From NCBI GenBank assembly GCA_010014835.2, contig JAAAKB020065851.1:1-34278 (forward strand): a stretch of DNA of 34,278 nucleotides, given 5' to 3'. Position 1 is the stretch's first letter. Each line of letters starts with the position of its first letter. The DNA comes from Apostichopus leukothele (Eukaryota > Echinodermata > Holothuroidea > Aspidochirotida > Stichopodidae). This document shows positions 1 to 10,554 of the stretch, one piece after another. A model generated the notes under the pieces. It was not told where the DNA came from and searched no databases. It was given only the letters and a program-made list of their open reading frames with translations. The position numbers and the translations under genes were made by a program.

Positions 1-598
1 CCCCCCCCCACCCCCACAACACCAAAAGACACACAGTGACTGCTCTACTATATCTTTTTAATTGTGCAGTAATTTGGCCATCTTGTGTAACACATTGATC
101 TGCTACATATTAGATGTATGTGAAATACAGCTCCCTGTGAAGAGATTGGGACTTGCACATAAGCCACTCTTTGGCTCTACTGTGTAAGTTAAATCAAAGT
201 ACAGTCGTGCTGTGTTGAGAGATTTGATGAACAGTATCTGTGGATTGCAGGGTACCCTAGATCTCCAAAGTGATGTGTGTCAATGAGTTTAAAACTCATC
301 AAACCTTTACTGTACTTTTCGCGAGTAACCGATGTTGTTGATATTTGGCGTTCTGGTCATGAACTTTCACAACGTACTGTACTATACAGACCACAATGAC
401 TTTTGATTAAAATTCCAACATGGCAATTGTAAGATTGAAGGACTCTCTGAATATGCATGGTGGGTAACAACGTCGTTAAAATGTCCTAAAGTACAGTTCG
501 ATTGTCGCTTATGCCCAGCTGATACCACTGCATCTCCCAGAGGTTTCTTTCTTGCACTTCAAACTATGGTTTGTTATTTCTTTGCTTACATAATTTAG
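1..598. other. Upstream intron or 5' flank of gene A
   Basis: A C-rich run opens the window (1-16). No exon matching gene B exon 1 (signal peptide) or exon 2 could be found. The stretch is most likely an intron of gene A. Confidence 0.5.
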
Positions 599-826
599 TC
601 TACAGTGGAGAGCGTCCCTGTACATAACTGCCAAGAACTATACAGGATGGGACCGCAACGAGCTGACCAAGGGATCTATTTAGTCTCCGTTAAGAGAGTG
701 TCGGCTGGATCTTTTCAATACTCACTGAATCTGAACGTGAATATGGGTGTCCTTCACAAAGTGATTCTCGTAGAGTGCCCCAAAACGAAAATTTTGAAAG
801 ATGACCAAATGGAACTCTATTGTAAG
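599..826 (+). CDS. Gene A first visible exon (end of luminal/extracellular domain)
   Basis: The donor AAG|GTAACG after 826 leaves phase 0. Two acceptors are possible: TTTAG ending at 598 (phase 0, 76 codons) or TACAG ending at 605 (phase 1). I chose 599 because the matching junction in gene B is phase 0; the 605 site has the better CAG context. An in-frame TAG at 596-598 blocks any further extension. The exon encodes a beta-rich soluble segment with Cys residues, including an E-C-P motif that aligns with Q-C-P in gene B exon 3. Confidence 0.75.
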
Positions 827-3800
827 GTAACGTCAAATTGGTTTCACGCCTTATTCTCTCTCAATTATAAATATATATTTTTAGGGGTCTTCTTTCTGGC
901 AATTAAACGGAATGTGTGTCCATGATAAGATTGTGATGTGAAATGGGTTAGAATCTGATCAAGATTATCATGTAACAACCATCAGTCCAACTTTCTCATC
1001 ACTTTGTATAACTGCCTATTATTGGGCTGCTCCCATAAAGCTTACAAGTACAATAACTCTTGTGTGCTGTAATTTAGGAAAATGCCAAATGAGAACTTGA
1101 TTTAAACCAGTAGATGTCCTTACACACTTGAAACGTTTAGCAAGTGGTTCAAATCCTGCACTTCAAGGCCTTTCTCGTAATCAGTCCTTCATCAGTCCAT
1201 TCATACTGCAGCTAAGAAATATGCACAATATGTTTTGTTTGCACATGTACAAAAATAGGTCAAAGTCATACTTTCATTGTCACATGAGGTTAGGTGTCCT
1301 CCTGCTTACTGAGCATTAATTAATTTACTATGAACTAATTAAGTAATATGAAGAATCAAATAGCCTGCATAATTTATTGACATTACAATATGTTACGTAT
1401 TTTCATCTCCAGGGTAAGCTGAAATTGACCAACGATGACCACAAAAGCCACCTGAGTGTGGATATAGAATGGATACATTACACATACAAAGGCATGGTAC
1501 TGCTGTGGCTGTTCATATTCGTCTTTTGGCATTACAACTGGATTCAGTTTAGAAAGGTTAGTTTCTTTTGGTGGGAACAAAGCAATAAATTTATAGAAAA
1601 TGGGCCATTGTTGCTGTAACAATGGCCCAGTTTAATATGGTTAAATTTTTCAAGATTTTTTTATAATTTTTTTGCCTTGTTTGGAATGTGAAATGTTGAC
1701 AATGTGAGTTAGAAAAGCAAGGAATAATTTATCCAGTATCGCATATCAAAATGCTTTGCAAAAATGGTCAAATTGCTACTATATTTAAGTCAAAAGATGT
1801 ATAAAGCACTCTTTTATGTGTACATGAACCATTGTATTTTATAAGTGAAAAAAACTTCAGTCCTCAAAAATTGCTACACAGAATGTGAACAAAAAAAATA
1901 TTTCCCAGAAAAGTGGGGTATTATGGAGTAACAATATAGGGACACATGTATAGGAAAAGGTAGGAAGAACATGACCGAACAAATGGTATTGCTGTCTTTG
2001 TAGTCATTGGTTTGTTTGTGATTAAATATTCTGGATAAATATAGCAATATAATGCCACATATCTAACAAACTTATTACAGTATCTTTGTTTTTTGGTATT
2101 TTTCTTTACAGTTTTCCAATGGACTTCACAAACTGATAACATTTGTGCCTAACTTGAAGATTGTTCACATTATATTCGTTTGGTATTTCTGGGACCAACA
2201 AGAGAAAGAAGGTACATTGTGCACTTTATAGCAGTTACATGTACTGAAGTGGTTTACCTGTTCAGTTCATTCTGCACATATATACAAACTATACTGATAC
2301 AGTTACCAATAATGGCACAGATTGCTGCTTCAGTGGCATTTTTGCATGTGTTTCTTCTGTCCACAAGCTACTATTTAATCACTTACTGTGTCACAATGTT
2401 GATCTGATCAATAAGGCATTGTGATTAGCTCTGATCTAGGAGCCTGTAATGTCAGAAAAGCACCCCCCTTAATTATCATAAGAACTACTGAGGGTCCTTG
2501 CAATAATAGATATGGTTACATAAGGGTCAACTTTAATTTGGGATCATTATTGTTTATGTTTATTTCTGCTGTCTTCGTTTGATGCATTTTAGGAAAGTTA
2601 GAAGGAAACGGTGCCATCAGTGTGACTTGAAATTTTTAAAATTTGCATAATTTTTTCCTTGAATCTGTTTACTCAAATGTGACAATCGGTGCCCTACAAG
2701 TTGCATATATGCCATGCCTCTTTTCCAATATATGTCAAGCCATGTTGTATACCTACTATATAGTTGAACCTTTTTAAAAAAACATGTCTCCCCTCCCACA
2801 GACAGACCCCTTTGCTAAATTTCTACTAACTCCTGGCCTTTCTGATCATATGAAATGTAATTAGTATGATTATGCATGTTGTGTTGTCAGCCATGGACCA
2901 ATGTCTGACTGGTTGGTTAATCCTGTCCATTTTTGCTCCCTTTTTGCTCAGGTGATATTGCCATTAAAGTGGTTGTGTGTGTGGAGCTGTTGGCAGTGTT
3001 GAGCAGTTCCTGTATGCTCAGTGTTTTACTCTTATCTTCGATGGGATGGTGCATCATGTCACCTGCCATAGATAAAAGATGGCATCTAGGAGTGTCTCTT
3101 CCAGGTACGTATGCTATATGAGTTAAGCTTTCTGGTAAATATTGCTAACGTAATGGCTGATCTATAACAATTGCAAAGAGTTACAAAAGAAATTGATGTC
3201 AATATAGTTTGGAAGGAAAAAGAAAATTTGTTATGTTTGAATGTTACGATTGAAAGCAGTTGAAGACAAAATTTTCAAATGTTTGGATAATTCACACAAC
3301 GTCAGAGAACAATACAACAACTTTAAGGAACTACTTTTGGAGATTTTATGTTTAGAAATTTAGGGATTTGGGTGCGGGGTGAGTGGCGAGGGGGGAAGGG
3401 GGGCTAAAATGTGATAACAATCAATGGGTGATTCCCATACAATGGGACATAGATTAAGTAAACAAACAAACAAAGCTTATCACTTTTTCCTCTACTGTCA
3501 AAAAGACGTTAACCCTGGTAGTGAAATAAAAACAGTTAAAGAAAAGTTTTCTGTTGTAGTGATGCTCGCATTCCCTATTGATCCTGCCATCTGATCCCAT
3601 CCCTCCTCTCTTGATGGAAATCGGTGAAACATGGTTTGTTGGTAATGAAAAGCTCACCTTTTTGTTAACTTGTCCTTGTCATTTAACATAACCCAATTGT
3701 TCACAGTATTACAATAATAACCATGACTTGTAATTTCTAGTGTTAACATAAGTGCAGATCACTGCAGTATACTATACATTGTCTATTAAGGTGTTTGTCA

Positions 3801-5947
3801 TCATAAATGGAAAAGTTTCCAGAGTTTCCCATTATATCTACTTGCCATTTTGGCATAGCTGGTTTCTCACAAAGCAGAGCTGTGCAAATTGTGAGCAAAC
3901 AATGTGTGACTAAATGAGCCACTTTTAGCATATTACACTTCACTATAGACTTCAAAATTACCTGACATCATTGTTGCATGATTACAATGATTGACAGAAT
4001 AATGGAAATAGGAAAAGGAAGTTTTGAATATGTCTAAAGCTACAGTATGTTCATAAACACAATGCACTGACATCCAAACACTGTCACTGTGTCCGAGAAA
4101 TGTTGACAAGTCATGGATATATATATAATGACACTACCATCACATCCAGTCATCTTCTTGGAAATTTTAGAGGGAATTAAGTTATTAAACCTTCAAATAC
4201 TGAATGTGGATTTTTTAATCTTTCTTACCAAAGATTTCACTTCGGGCATTTGCTCACACTGCTCAGTCAAGAGTTCATGGAATGAATTATTAGATGAACA
4301 AAATTATTCACGTGGTCAATCTTTTATTTTTTGTGTCTGATTTCTTTAGTAGTCCTTGGTGACTCTCAGTGACATGTCAGCTTTATTGCATTTTACATAA
4401 CGTCTAATCTAACGTGCAACATGAATTGTTTCTATTTTCGTGAGAAAAACTACACCCATTCTAGATGCCCTATAGGAGTATCTCATTTAACACTACCTAA
4501 TGGTAATATTGTGTATGTTGGTAAGTTCTCATAGAAATGGTAACAAATTATTAATATATTTCTCTTTTCTACAGTGACCCTCCTCTTCCATGCTTCAACA
4601 AGCTGTGCTCTGGCCTTTGCCAGGAATACTTTGTTCCAGATAATTTTGTGGGTGAGTCCAAAGTTGTTTGAAATAAAGCATGCATTTATCTGTATATTTG
4701 TGGTAACTTACCTAATGCACCAAAAATAGATTGAATAGAATTGTTTAGCTTTGTAGTAATTTGAATAGAAGTTATAGACCAGAACACAAGCAAGGGATTC
4801 TATTGGGGTTAAGATAGTGGGAAGTGGTTCTTTGAATAATAATGAAATGATAGTTGTTATAGGAAATGATTCTGAGAAGTTAAGTTCTGTTCTTGATTGG
4901 TGAGTTTTCAAGATTGGAAATCAAGGGCAAATTGCCCCTTTTTTAATTATGATAAGTACAGATAGAAAATGTCTCAACTAGTGAATAGATATTAGACGTT
5001 AAATAACTGAAGCTCAGAATGGCAAAATCCATTCCATTATGCTTACCCCCACCCCCCCTTACCCCAAACGAAAGTAAACGATGTACAGGCCCTCAAACAG
5101 TTGCTGCATAAATATGTTGGATGTACAAAAGTAACTAGATCAACTTTCAGTGGTAGGGGTTGAGATAGATGAATGCTATCATCCCTCCTCCTTTACCCCT
5201 CCTCACTTCCCCTTCCCCGTTCACCAACTGTACTTAGACGTTTCTTGGTAAACAAATAAGGGTGCTATCATATACAAGTCACACAGACAACATGTCGACC
5301 ACACCATCCTGTTCCTAATTTCTGCATTAAATTGTTTCAATACCTCAAAAATGTAATCCCTGTGTAATAGTTAGAGAATAAAACATTGTGTCTTCTCTCT
5401 GTTACAGAGTATATGGGTGCTGGCATTCACATTCTTCAGTTTCATGTGCTGGTTGATGATCAGGTATAACCAGTGCATCCTACAGACCCAAGCAGTCCGG
5501 ATCAACCCCAACTCCAACCCGCTGGATCTGGTCTTTCACACCGACACCTGTAAGAAGCAACTCATGATGAAGTACAGCATCTTTTCAAAGCTGAAGCTGG
5601 TGGTATTCTTTTACTTTGTCAGCCTCACCACGATCAAAGTGCTGTGGCTTATCTTACTCCACGAGTACTACATCGGCATCCTCGAAGAGATACAGCACGT
5701 CCTGCTCTTTCTCATTTTGGCCTTTGTCTTCCATTTGGAAGATTTCTCCGAGTTTGAAGTGGTCAGCTTCATGCCTCCAACCGACATGTGTATGATGTTG
5801 TTGCCTTACGCAGACGTCAAGCAACTCTCGGAAAACAATCTTGCGGTGGGGCTTGAAGTTTCCAAGAGAACCAAGTGCAAGCATTGCCAAGGCAACAACA
5901 ACAGCGCTAAGATTGTAGCGTATCCAGCATTCCCTGTCAGTGTGTGA
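599..5947 (+). CDS. Gene A: seven-transmembrane protein, GOST/lung-7TM-like, 5'-partial (six exons)
   Basis: Spliced from 599-826, 1413-1556, 2112-2211, 2952-3104, 4575-4651 and 5408-5947, all with GT-AG introns; the joined frame is open for 413 codons and ends at TGA 5945-5947. Residues 1-98 are the end of a soluble domain with three cysteines. Hydrophobic helices lie near 99-121, 132-152, 161-191, 209-233, 235-256, 296-319 and 328-346. G-W-C-I-M-S-P (189-195) closes TM3 and E-D-F-S-E-F-E (345-351) follows TM7. The tail ends with a C-K-H-C pair. The signal peptide and about 95 N-terminal residues found in the paralog gene B are missing, so the 5' exons must lie upstream. GOST proteins act in Golgi/endosomal trafficking; applying that here is inference. 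A GPR180/TMEM145-like or Wntless-like identity is not excluded. The gene structure is firm; the family call is moderate. Confidence 0.8.
1413..1556 (+). CDS. Gene A exon with TM1
   Basis: The acceptor CTCCAG ends at 1412 and the donor AAG|GTTAGT follows 1556. It is 144 nt, phase 0 at both ends, exactly matching gene B exon 4 in length, phase and gapless alignment (15 of 48 residues identical by eye). It encodes the pre-membrane linker and TM1, ending in aromatic and basic residues at the membrane border. Confidence 0.88.
1601..1629. repeat. Perfect 12-bp inverted repeat (hairpin) in gene A intron
   Basis: Arms 1601-1612 (TGGGCCATTGTT) and 1618-1629 (AACAATGGCCCA) are exact reverse complements around a 5-nt loop. 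The hairpin starts 45 nt downstream of the donor site at 1557. Function is unknown. Confidence 0.85.
2112..2211 (+). CDS. Gene A exon with TM2
   Basis: The acceptor TTTACAG ends at 2111 and the donor GTACAT begins at 2212. It is 100 nt, entering in phase 0 and leaving in phase 1, the same as gene B exon 5. It begins F-S-N-G-L-H-K-L, matching Y-S-N-P-L-H-K-L in the paralog (about 13 of 33 identical). It encodes TM2 followed by a charged loop (D-Q-Q-E-K-E). Confidence 0.88.
2952..3104 (+). CDS. Gene A exon with TM3
   Basis: The acceptor GCTCAG ends at 2951 and the donor GTACGT begins at 3105. It is 153 nt and phase 1 at both borders, like gene B exon 6 (147 nt). It encodes a long hydrophobic helix ending in G-W-C-I-M-S-P, the best conserved motif between the two genes, then a basic loop. 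Confidence 0.88.
4575..4651 (+). CDS. Gene A exon with TM4
   Basis: The acceptor TCTACAG ends at 4574 and the donor GTGAGT begins at 4652. It is 77 nt, entering in phase 1 and leaving in phase 0. It encodes TM4 and an Arg-Asn turn. It is five codons longer than its counterpart in gene B (62 nt), the largest difference among the shared internal exons. Confidence 0.85.
5408..5947 (+). CDS. Gene A terminal exon (TM5-TM7 and C-terminal tail)
   Basis: The acceptor TTACAG ends at 5407; the frame is open for 179 codons to TGA at 5945-5947. It encodes TM5, a long loop with basic and polar residues (about 257-295), TM6, TM7, D-F-S-E-F-E and a roughly 60-residue tail with C-K-H-C. It is GC- and CpG-richer than the flanking introns, as is the matching terminal exon of gene B (171 codons). 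The long minus-strand frame here (5654-5965) is a shadow. Confidence 0.9.
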   Translation, partial: SIWVLAFTFFSFMCWLMIRYNQCILQTQAVRINPNSNPLDLVFHTDTCKKQLMMKYSIFSKLKLVVFFYFVSLTTIKVLWLILLHEYYIGILEEIQHVLLFLILAFVFHLEDFSEFEVVSFMPPTDMCMMLLPYADVKQLSENNLAVGLEVSKRTKCKHCQGNNNSAKIVAYPAFPVSV

Positions 5948-8900
5948 CACAAACAGGAATGTCATGATGAACTTGCAATCAGATCACTGCGAGCGAGTCT
6001 TTGATGGTGTGAAGCTACCAAATGCTTTTGAGTATCTCTGAAGTCATTGTGGATCAAATGTTTGCCTGCTCGCAGGGGTAATGTTAACATTAGTGTATTC
6101 ATTGTCAAAGTGAAGAAAGAAACCCATTCTGTCTGTCTGTCTGTCTATCTGTTTGGCATAAGCATTAGAAATATTTATGTTTAGCACCTACCTCTTAACA
6201 AGCAACAGAAATGTTAGTTTTAAGTGCTTATAAACCAAACTATGATGCAGCTTTCAAGGTACTCAGGATGCAAGGAAGAGTTTGTCGTCACTGACCTCTG
6301 TATTGAGTATTCATGAAATGAACAGTTAGTCCGCTACAACGATGACAAACCTACAGATTTATATATGTGTCAGAGAGAAGAAAAAAGTGTGGCGTTAACT
6401 TACTTGTGTAAGGTTATAAAAAAAAAGATATTGTGGGCTGTTAGTATATATGTTATATAATGTAGTCACACATGCGCCACATTTAGAGCACATTGTTCTA
6501 CTGTAAGTGAGAAAGTAGTGGATTGTATCAATTCCTGGGATCAGTGCAGATGGACGAAATAATATGACCAAAGCGGTTTTGTATTTTCCCAAGGATGAAA
6601 ACTTATTGTATCAACGATGTGTTCAAAATGTTTTGTTTTGTTGTTGAAATTTTTGCTTGTAAAGAAGTAAGTTATTATTATTATTAGTATATTATACCCA
6701 AGAAGATGTTTCATATAATAATTCATCCAAAGGATACAACATGGATGCCGATTCAAATTTTCAGATGTATTCCATCAGTTTCAGTGTAGGAGAGAAATAG
6801 GACCCCATTCTTAAAGGATGTACCCTTTGAAGAAACTTATCCATTGGAAAGTTTAAAATCATGTGCAGATATGTATAATGGTGTTGCATTTAGTCATTTA
6901 ATAGTAGTAGCTTTTGTCAGTTTTAACACACCATAGTAAGTGTCTAGATCTACTGCAAAATGTACTATCTGATACATCCAGGTTTTCAGCTTCTTTCATC
7001 CATAGGGCTTGTGTGCAATATTAGTAAATGGAGCTTGGGTAAGAGTTTGGTTGTACATTGTGTAATGTTTAAAGCACTGTTTCATTTATATATTGACTCA
7101 ATGAAAAACAGTTAGAGAATCTGTAGACTCATTCTAGCTTCAAAGCATACATGTCCCTTTTAAATCACTAGTTAGAAACACTTAAAGGTGCATAGTGGTA
7201 ATAAAATATGAGTTAGGTCACCGATTCTTCAGTGATATTGTAAAATGACTAGAATTAACTTGATATTTGGCCCAAGTCACAATTGATACAAATCAATTGA
7301 ACTCAAAGTATTTCTAGTGTCAGCTGAACATAGCAGACTATTTCTTCTTTATTAGATATTAAACTTATAACGTGAGAATTTGCACTGATTTGCCTGCTTG
7401 TGAAATGGTACTTATACCCCAAAGTGGCTCAAGATTAAGGTGCCTCTGTCCTCAGTAAGTTTGTTTAATTAAACATGTCACTAATAGGACAGAGGATATG
7501 TGCAAGTCATTATCTGCGTTGTTTAAACTAACAGATATCCACAGAGATATTCATCTTGTAATGTGTTTTGCTACACAAATGCAAAGATGTGGCACACATT
7601 ATCCTATTACACAGTAGGATTGTTTGATGGGTGCTGTATGGTATAAAAAAAAGAAGAGATGGCTCAAAGTTGTAAACAAAAGAACAAAAATTATTATCAT
7701 TACTCAATTATTATTCTCCAGAAGCTGTACCTTCATGGTCAAATATTTTGGGTTTGAGTTAAGAACGAGTAGTCTGTTACGGCTGTTTAATTTTGTCCTA
7801 GAGATAATCAGGGTTTTTTAAATTTGTTTCTTCTATAATGGCCAACACTTATTAACAAATTGTTAAACTGTCTTTATTTAATGTAATGATGTCAATTGTG
7901 TGATTAGCTTCATATTGCAACACAGTTATGAAAAAGAACACAGAGTGACTTAACAAAGGCCTGTGTCGCCTTTTTGTCGATAGAGGGGCTCAACAAACTG
8001 GGTTTGTTTGTTTGAATGCAATCAGTTGAACCTTTTCAAAGTTTTTGAGATATTTTGAGATTTACTGACGATGTTTACTGTGAACAACTGGTTGTAAGTT
8101 TTCCACCTGAACATTTATATGGAAAATGAAGAAGTAGGTGAAGTAAGAAAAAATTTTGTATATACCTTAAATTGTTGATAAGGTTTATTCTGTTTCTCAC
8201 AATTCCTGGAATATTGTAATGTAAATATTCTTATTCTGAAGGACACTAATGTCTTGGCGATGTAAAGTTGATTATTGAGAGTCAAACAATATCAGTCACT
8301 TAAACATAAAAAACAAAAAAGAACTTTTGAAATAATGCTTTCTTGTTTTCCTGTGTTACGTGACACAGATTCAAACAGATGTTAAGTTTTTGTTGATATT
8401 TTTAACAAACAGTTTTCTGTACAAACAACATGCACTTCTGCAATGTGCAGTTGGAATCGGTGAAGGGGTTGTTTATTTGGAAGAGTACCTTGCAGCTGAA
8501 TAGCTACAGTAGCAGCTTCTCTAGGCAGCTTTGTAAACAGCTATTTATATTTATTCTTCTGCTTAGAATGCTTAGAAAAGAGGCTTTTCTTATTGTTTTA
8601 TTGCTTATATAGTTTGTTTATTAGGCAAGAAAAGTTTACCAAGTCTTTCATAAGATTTAAAAGAAATATTTTAGAGTTACTTATAATAACATTTTTGTGT
8701 AAAACTGAAAGCAGATTTATGTATTGTATGAGGAAAATGCACACTAAGAATGAAAAAAAAAGGTAGAAGTATCATGTGGTTTTACCATAATTCAGTGAAG
8801 ACCGTCCTAATTAGTTATGTCACCATGAAATTGTGTTTAAAAGCAGAGATTGTCATAAACTTGTGAATACCAAGATACTCCAAAAACTCTCAAAAGAGTA

Positions 8901-9010
8901 CTTAGAAGTTGTATTTTACTTTTTCGAGACTTTGTGACAATTTTAGCAAATCTAACAATTTTGTGTCTTGGAATCCTTTGGGCTTAACGCAGGCAATGAA
9001 TTATACACCC
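5948..9010. other. Gene A 3' UTR and intergenic sequence
   Basis: It is AT-rich with no supportable coding sequence. A (CTGT)n microsatellite lies at about 6128-6152. The first canonical AATAAA I find after the gene A stop is at 7200-7205, which would imply a 3' UTR of about 1.25 kb if used. The frames at 6395-6756, 7624-7821 and 8430-8612 look like chance open frames in AT-rich DNA. Confidence 0.5.
6128..6152. repeat. (CTGT)n microsatellite
   Basis: There are about six tetranucleotide units, one carrying a G-to-A change, about 180 bp after the gene A stop codon. Confidence 0.85.
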
Positions 9011-9175
9011 TCTGCCCGGGCAATGCAGTAGTAATGCTTTCTTACGTTCAGACGAAAAAGTTTCTCCTCCTACAGCAAGTAAAAAGTTTTCAAATGTAAT
9101 TTTCCATTGCTTCTATGGAATGTTGGGTTCACCAGGCTCTTGTAAAAATGTAAGAGGTTGTCAAATTTGCGCCAT
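9011..9175 (-). pseudogene. Broken 5' fragment of a Ty3/gypsy gag gene
   Basis: An ATG at 9175-9173 overlaps the primer-binding site. The same frame carries features typical of gypsy-type gag N-termini: a P-G-E-P segment, then a tryptophan-containing helix with F-E-N-F-L, and an E-R-K-K-A-L-L-L-H motif followed by Gly. It is interrupted by TGA at 9163-9161 and TAG at 9115-9113, and the similarity appears to shift frame near 9011. Downstream gag and pol are not recognisable, so this is a dead, truncated copy. Family assignment rests on motif recognition without a search. Confidence 0.55.
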
Positions 9176-9186
9176 CCTCGTCGCCA
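9174..9186 (-). other. Retrotransposon primer-binding site, tRNA-Ser type
   Basis: The minus strand reads TGGCGACGAGGAT, starting with TGG (complement of the tRNA CCA end) followed by the complement of a serine-tRNA acceptor stem (CCTCGTCG). It lies three bases from the LTR end, the usual position. The tRNA match is from general knowledge of animal tRNA-Ser(GCT) sequences. Confidence 0.6.
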
Positions 9187-9189
9187 AAC

Positions 9190-9784
9190 TGTGATGACCA
9201 GCAGTGAAGTAGAAGCGAACTGAACACGTGCAATTAAACTGACTTTATTTGTTTATACACGCTCGCTATATAAACGTTCAACATAAGAAACACAATAGAT
9301 GTATCCATACCTTAGATTCCTTGATTTGCATTAATTTGCATGCATTAAATGAGTATCACAATATCACGTCTATATAACCTTGACAGTCAAATTGGGGCCT
9401 TTCAAGTCATCTTCTAGATTGGAGTCAAAAGGCTCGATAGGGAAAAAGTTCAGTAACTTCATTTCTGTCTGCTTCTTGTGGAGGACATTGGAGGATAGAT
9501 ATGACTCATAACAACATTGACTGTTGACTGTTGAGTACATTTAGAATCTAGTGACATATCTGCAAAAAGAAATAAACAAGAAAACGAAAGGCAAAAAATG
9601 TAAAACAATGGCAACAAATAAATTAGTATGAAGGAATGAAACTCATGTATGTGTCTTACCTGAAAGATCTTAATCAAAAATATGCTTCTTTTCTCATCTG
9701 CATTACAGATGTCTTATGTCCTTATCTGTCTTATGTCCTCAATGTCTTTAATCAGAAATGTCCTTCTAGTGTCTGGACACTACA
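9190..9784 (-). mobile_element. LTR of a Ty3/gypsy-type retrotransposon remnant
   Basis: Read on the minus strand, the segment begins TGTAGTGTCC at 9784 and ends TCATCACA at 9190, giving TG...CA termini. A TATA-like TATATAGC lies at 9265-9272 and AATAAA at 9244-9249, near the 3' end as expected for an LTR. Immediately beyond the end, after three bases, comes a primer-binding-site-like sequence (9174-9186). The 3' boundary is well supported by that site. The 5' boundary at 9784 is a guess from the terminal dinucleotide and the small inverted repeat GTGTCTGGACAC (9769-9780). No second LTR is visible in the window. Confidence 0.55.
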
Positions 9785-10554
9785 GTAGAATGACCTGAAA
9801 TGAATCTACGGTCATCTAATTATTAACTTATGATGTTTGTGTATGGTAAGTCTCTATTGAAGTGATAGGTGATATACAGGAGACGAGAGTAAGGTCTTAC
9901 AATTCTTAGAATTGATTTCTTACAAAATGAATGTGTCGTGCTTCCAGATATGTTATAAAAACAAATTATGTATTATTTTACTGTTGATCCTAATACCTTG
10001 CCAGAAAAGGCCTGTTTTGTGTCACTGGACTGGCTTGATTCTCTATTGACCCACTTCATTATGGGAGTTGCTTGTAAGGGCTAGAATCTACTCATGGTTA
10101 CATTCAACACAAACGACTGATTGCATTAGTTTGTTGATATAACTGTAATTATTGCCCTGCTGCGAGTGGATTGTTAAAATTAATAAAATGTTATAACCTT
10201 TCAAATAATATATAAATCAAGTTTCTCAAAAATTAAGTGATCAAATTGTCAAGAAATTTAAGAAGAGTTGTACTGAGTAAAAAAGCTGAATATATTATTA
10301 TATTATAATTGTTGCTTCGGTGTGTTTGTGATTTTGAATTAAAATAGCAAGTTTTGGTTAACTGCCACCACTGCCTTATGTTTAATATCCTGTAATACTT
10401 TTAGCAGTTGTACCTTCTAGAAGAATTAAAAAATGTTTGAAGGAATTACAGAGAACTATACTTTCAATTCATAGCTTAAAAAGTCAACTTTAATTTAAAA
10501 AGAAAATCTGTTATACACCAAAGGCTCCTCTTGTTCTGTACCATGAAACTTTAA
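9785..10554. other. Intergenic sequence, no feature seen
   Basis: AT-rich DNA without a supportable open frame, repeat or RNA gene. Confidence 0.5.

Noticed and set aside
251-292. Possible gene A counterpart of gene B exon 2 (TTGCAG followed by G-T-L-like codons)
   Set aside because: The open frame after the acceptor is only about 11 codons, no good donor occurs before the TGA, and the resemblance is three residues.
1143-1160. tRNA gene suggested by GGTTCAAATCC
   Set aside because: No A box, cloverleaf or acceptor stem could be drawn.
5654-5965. 103-codon minus-strand open frame
   Set aside because: Antisense to the strongly supported terminal exon of gene A.
9406-9425. 15-bp match between 9406-9420 and about 11397-11411 (AAGTCATCTTCTAGA)
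   Set aside because: A single 15-mer match is expected about by chance in a 34-kb window.
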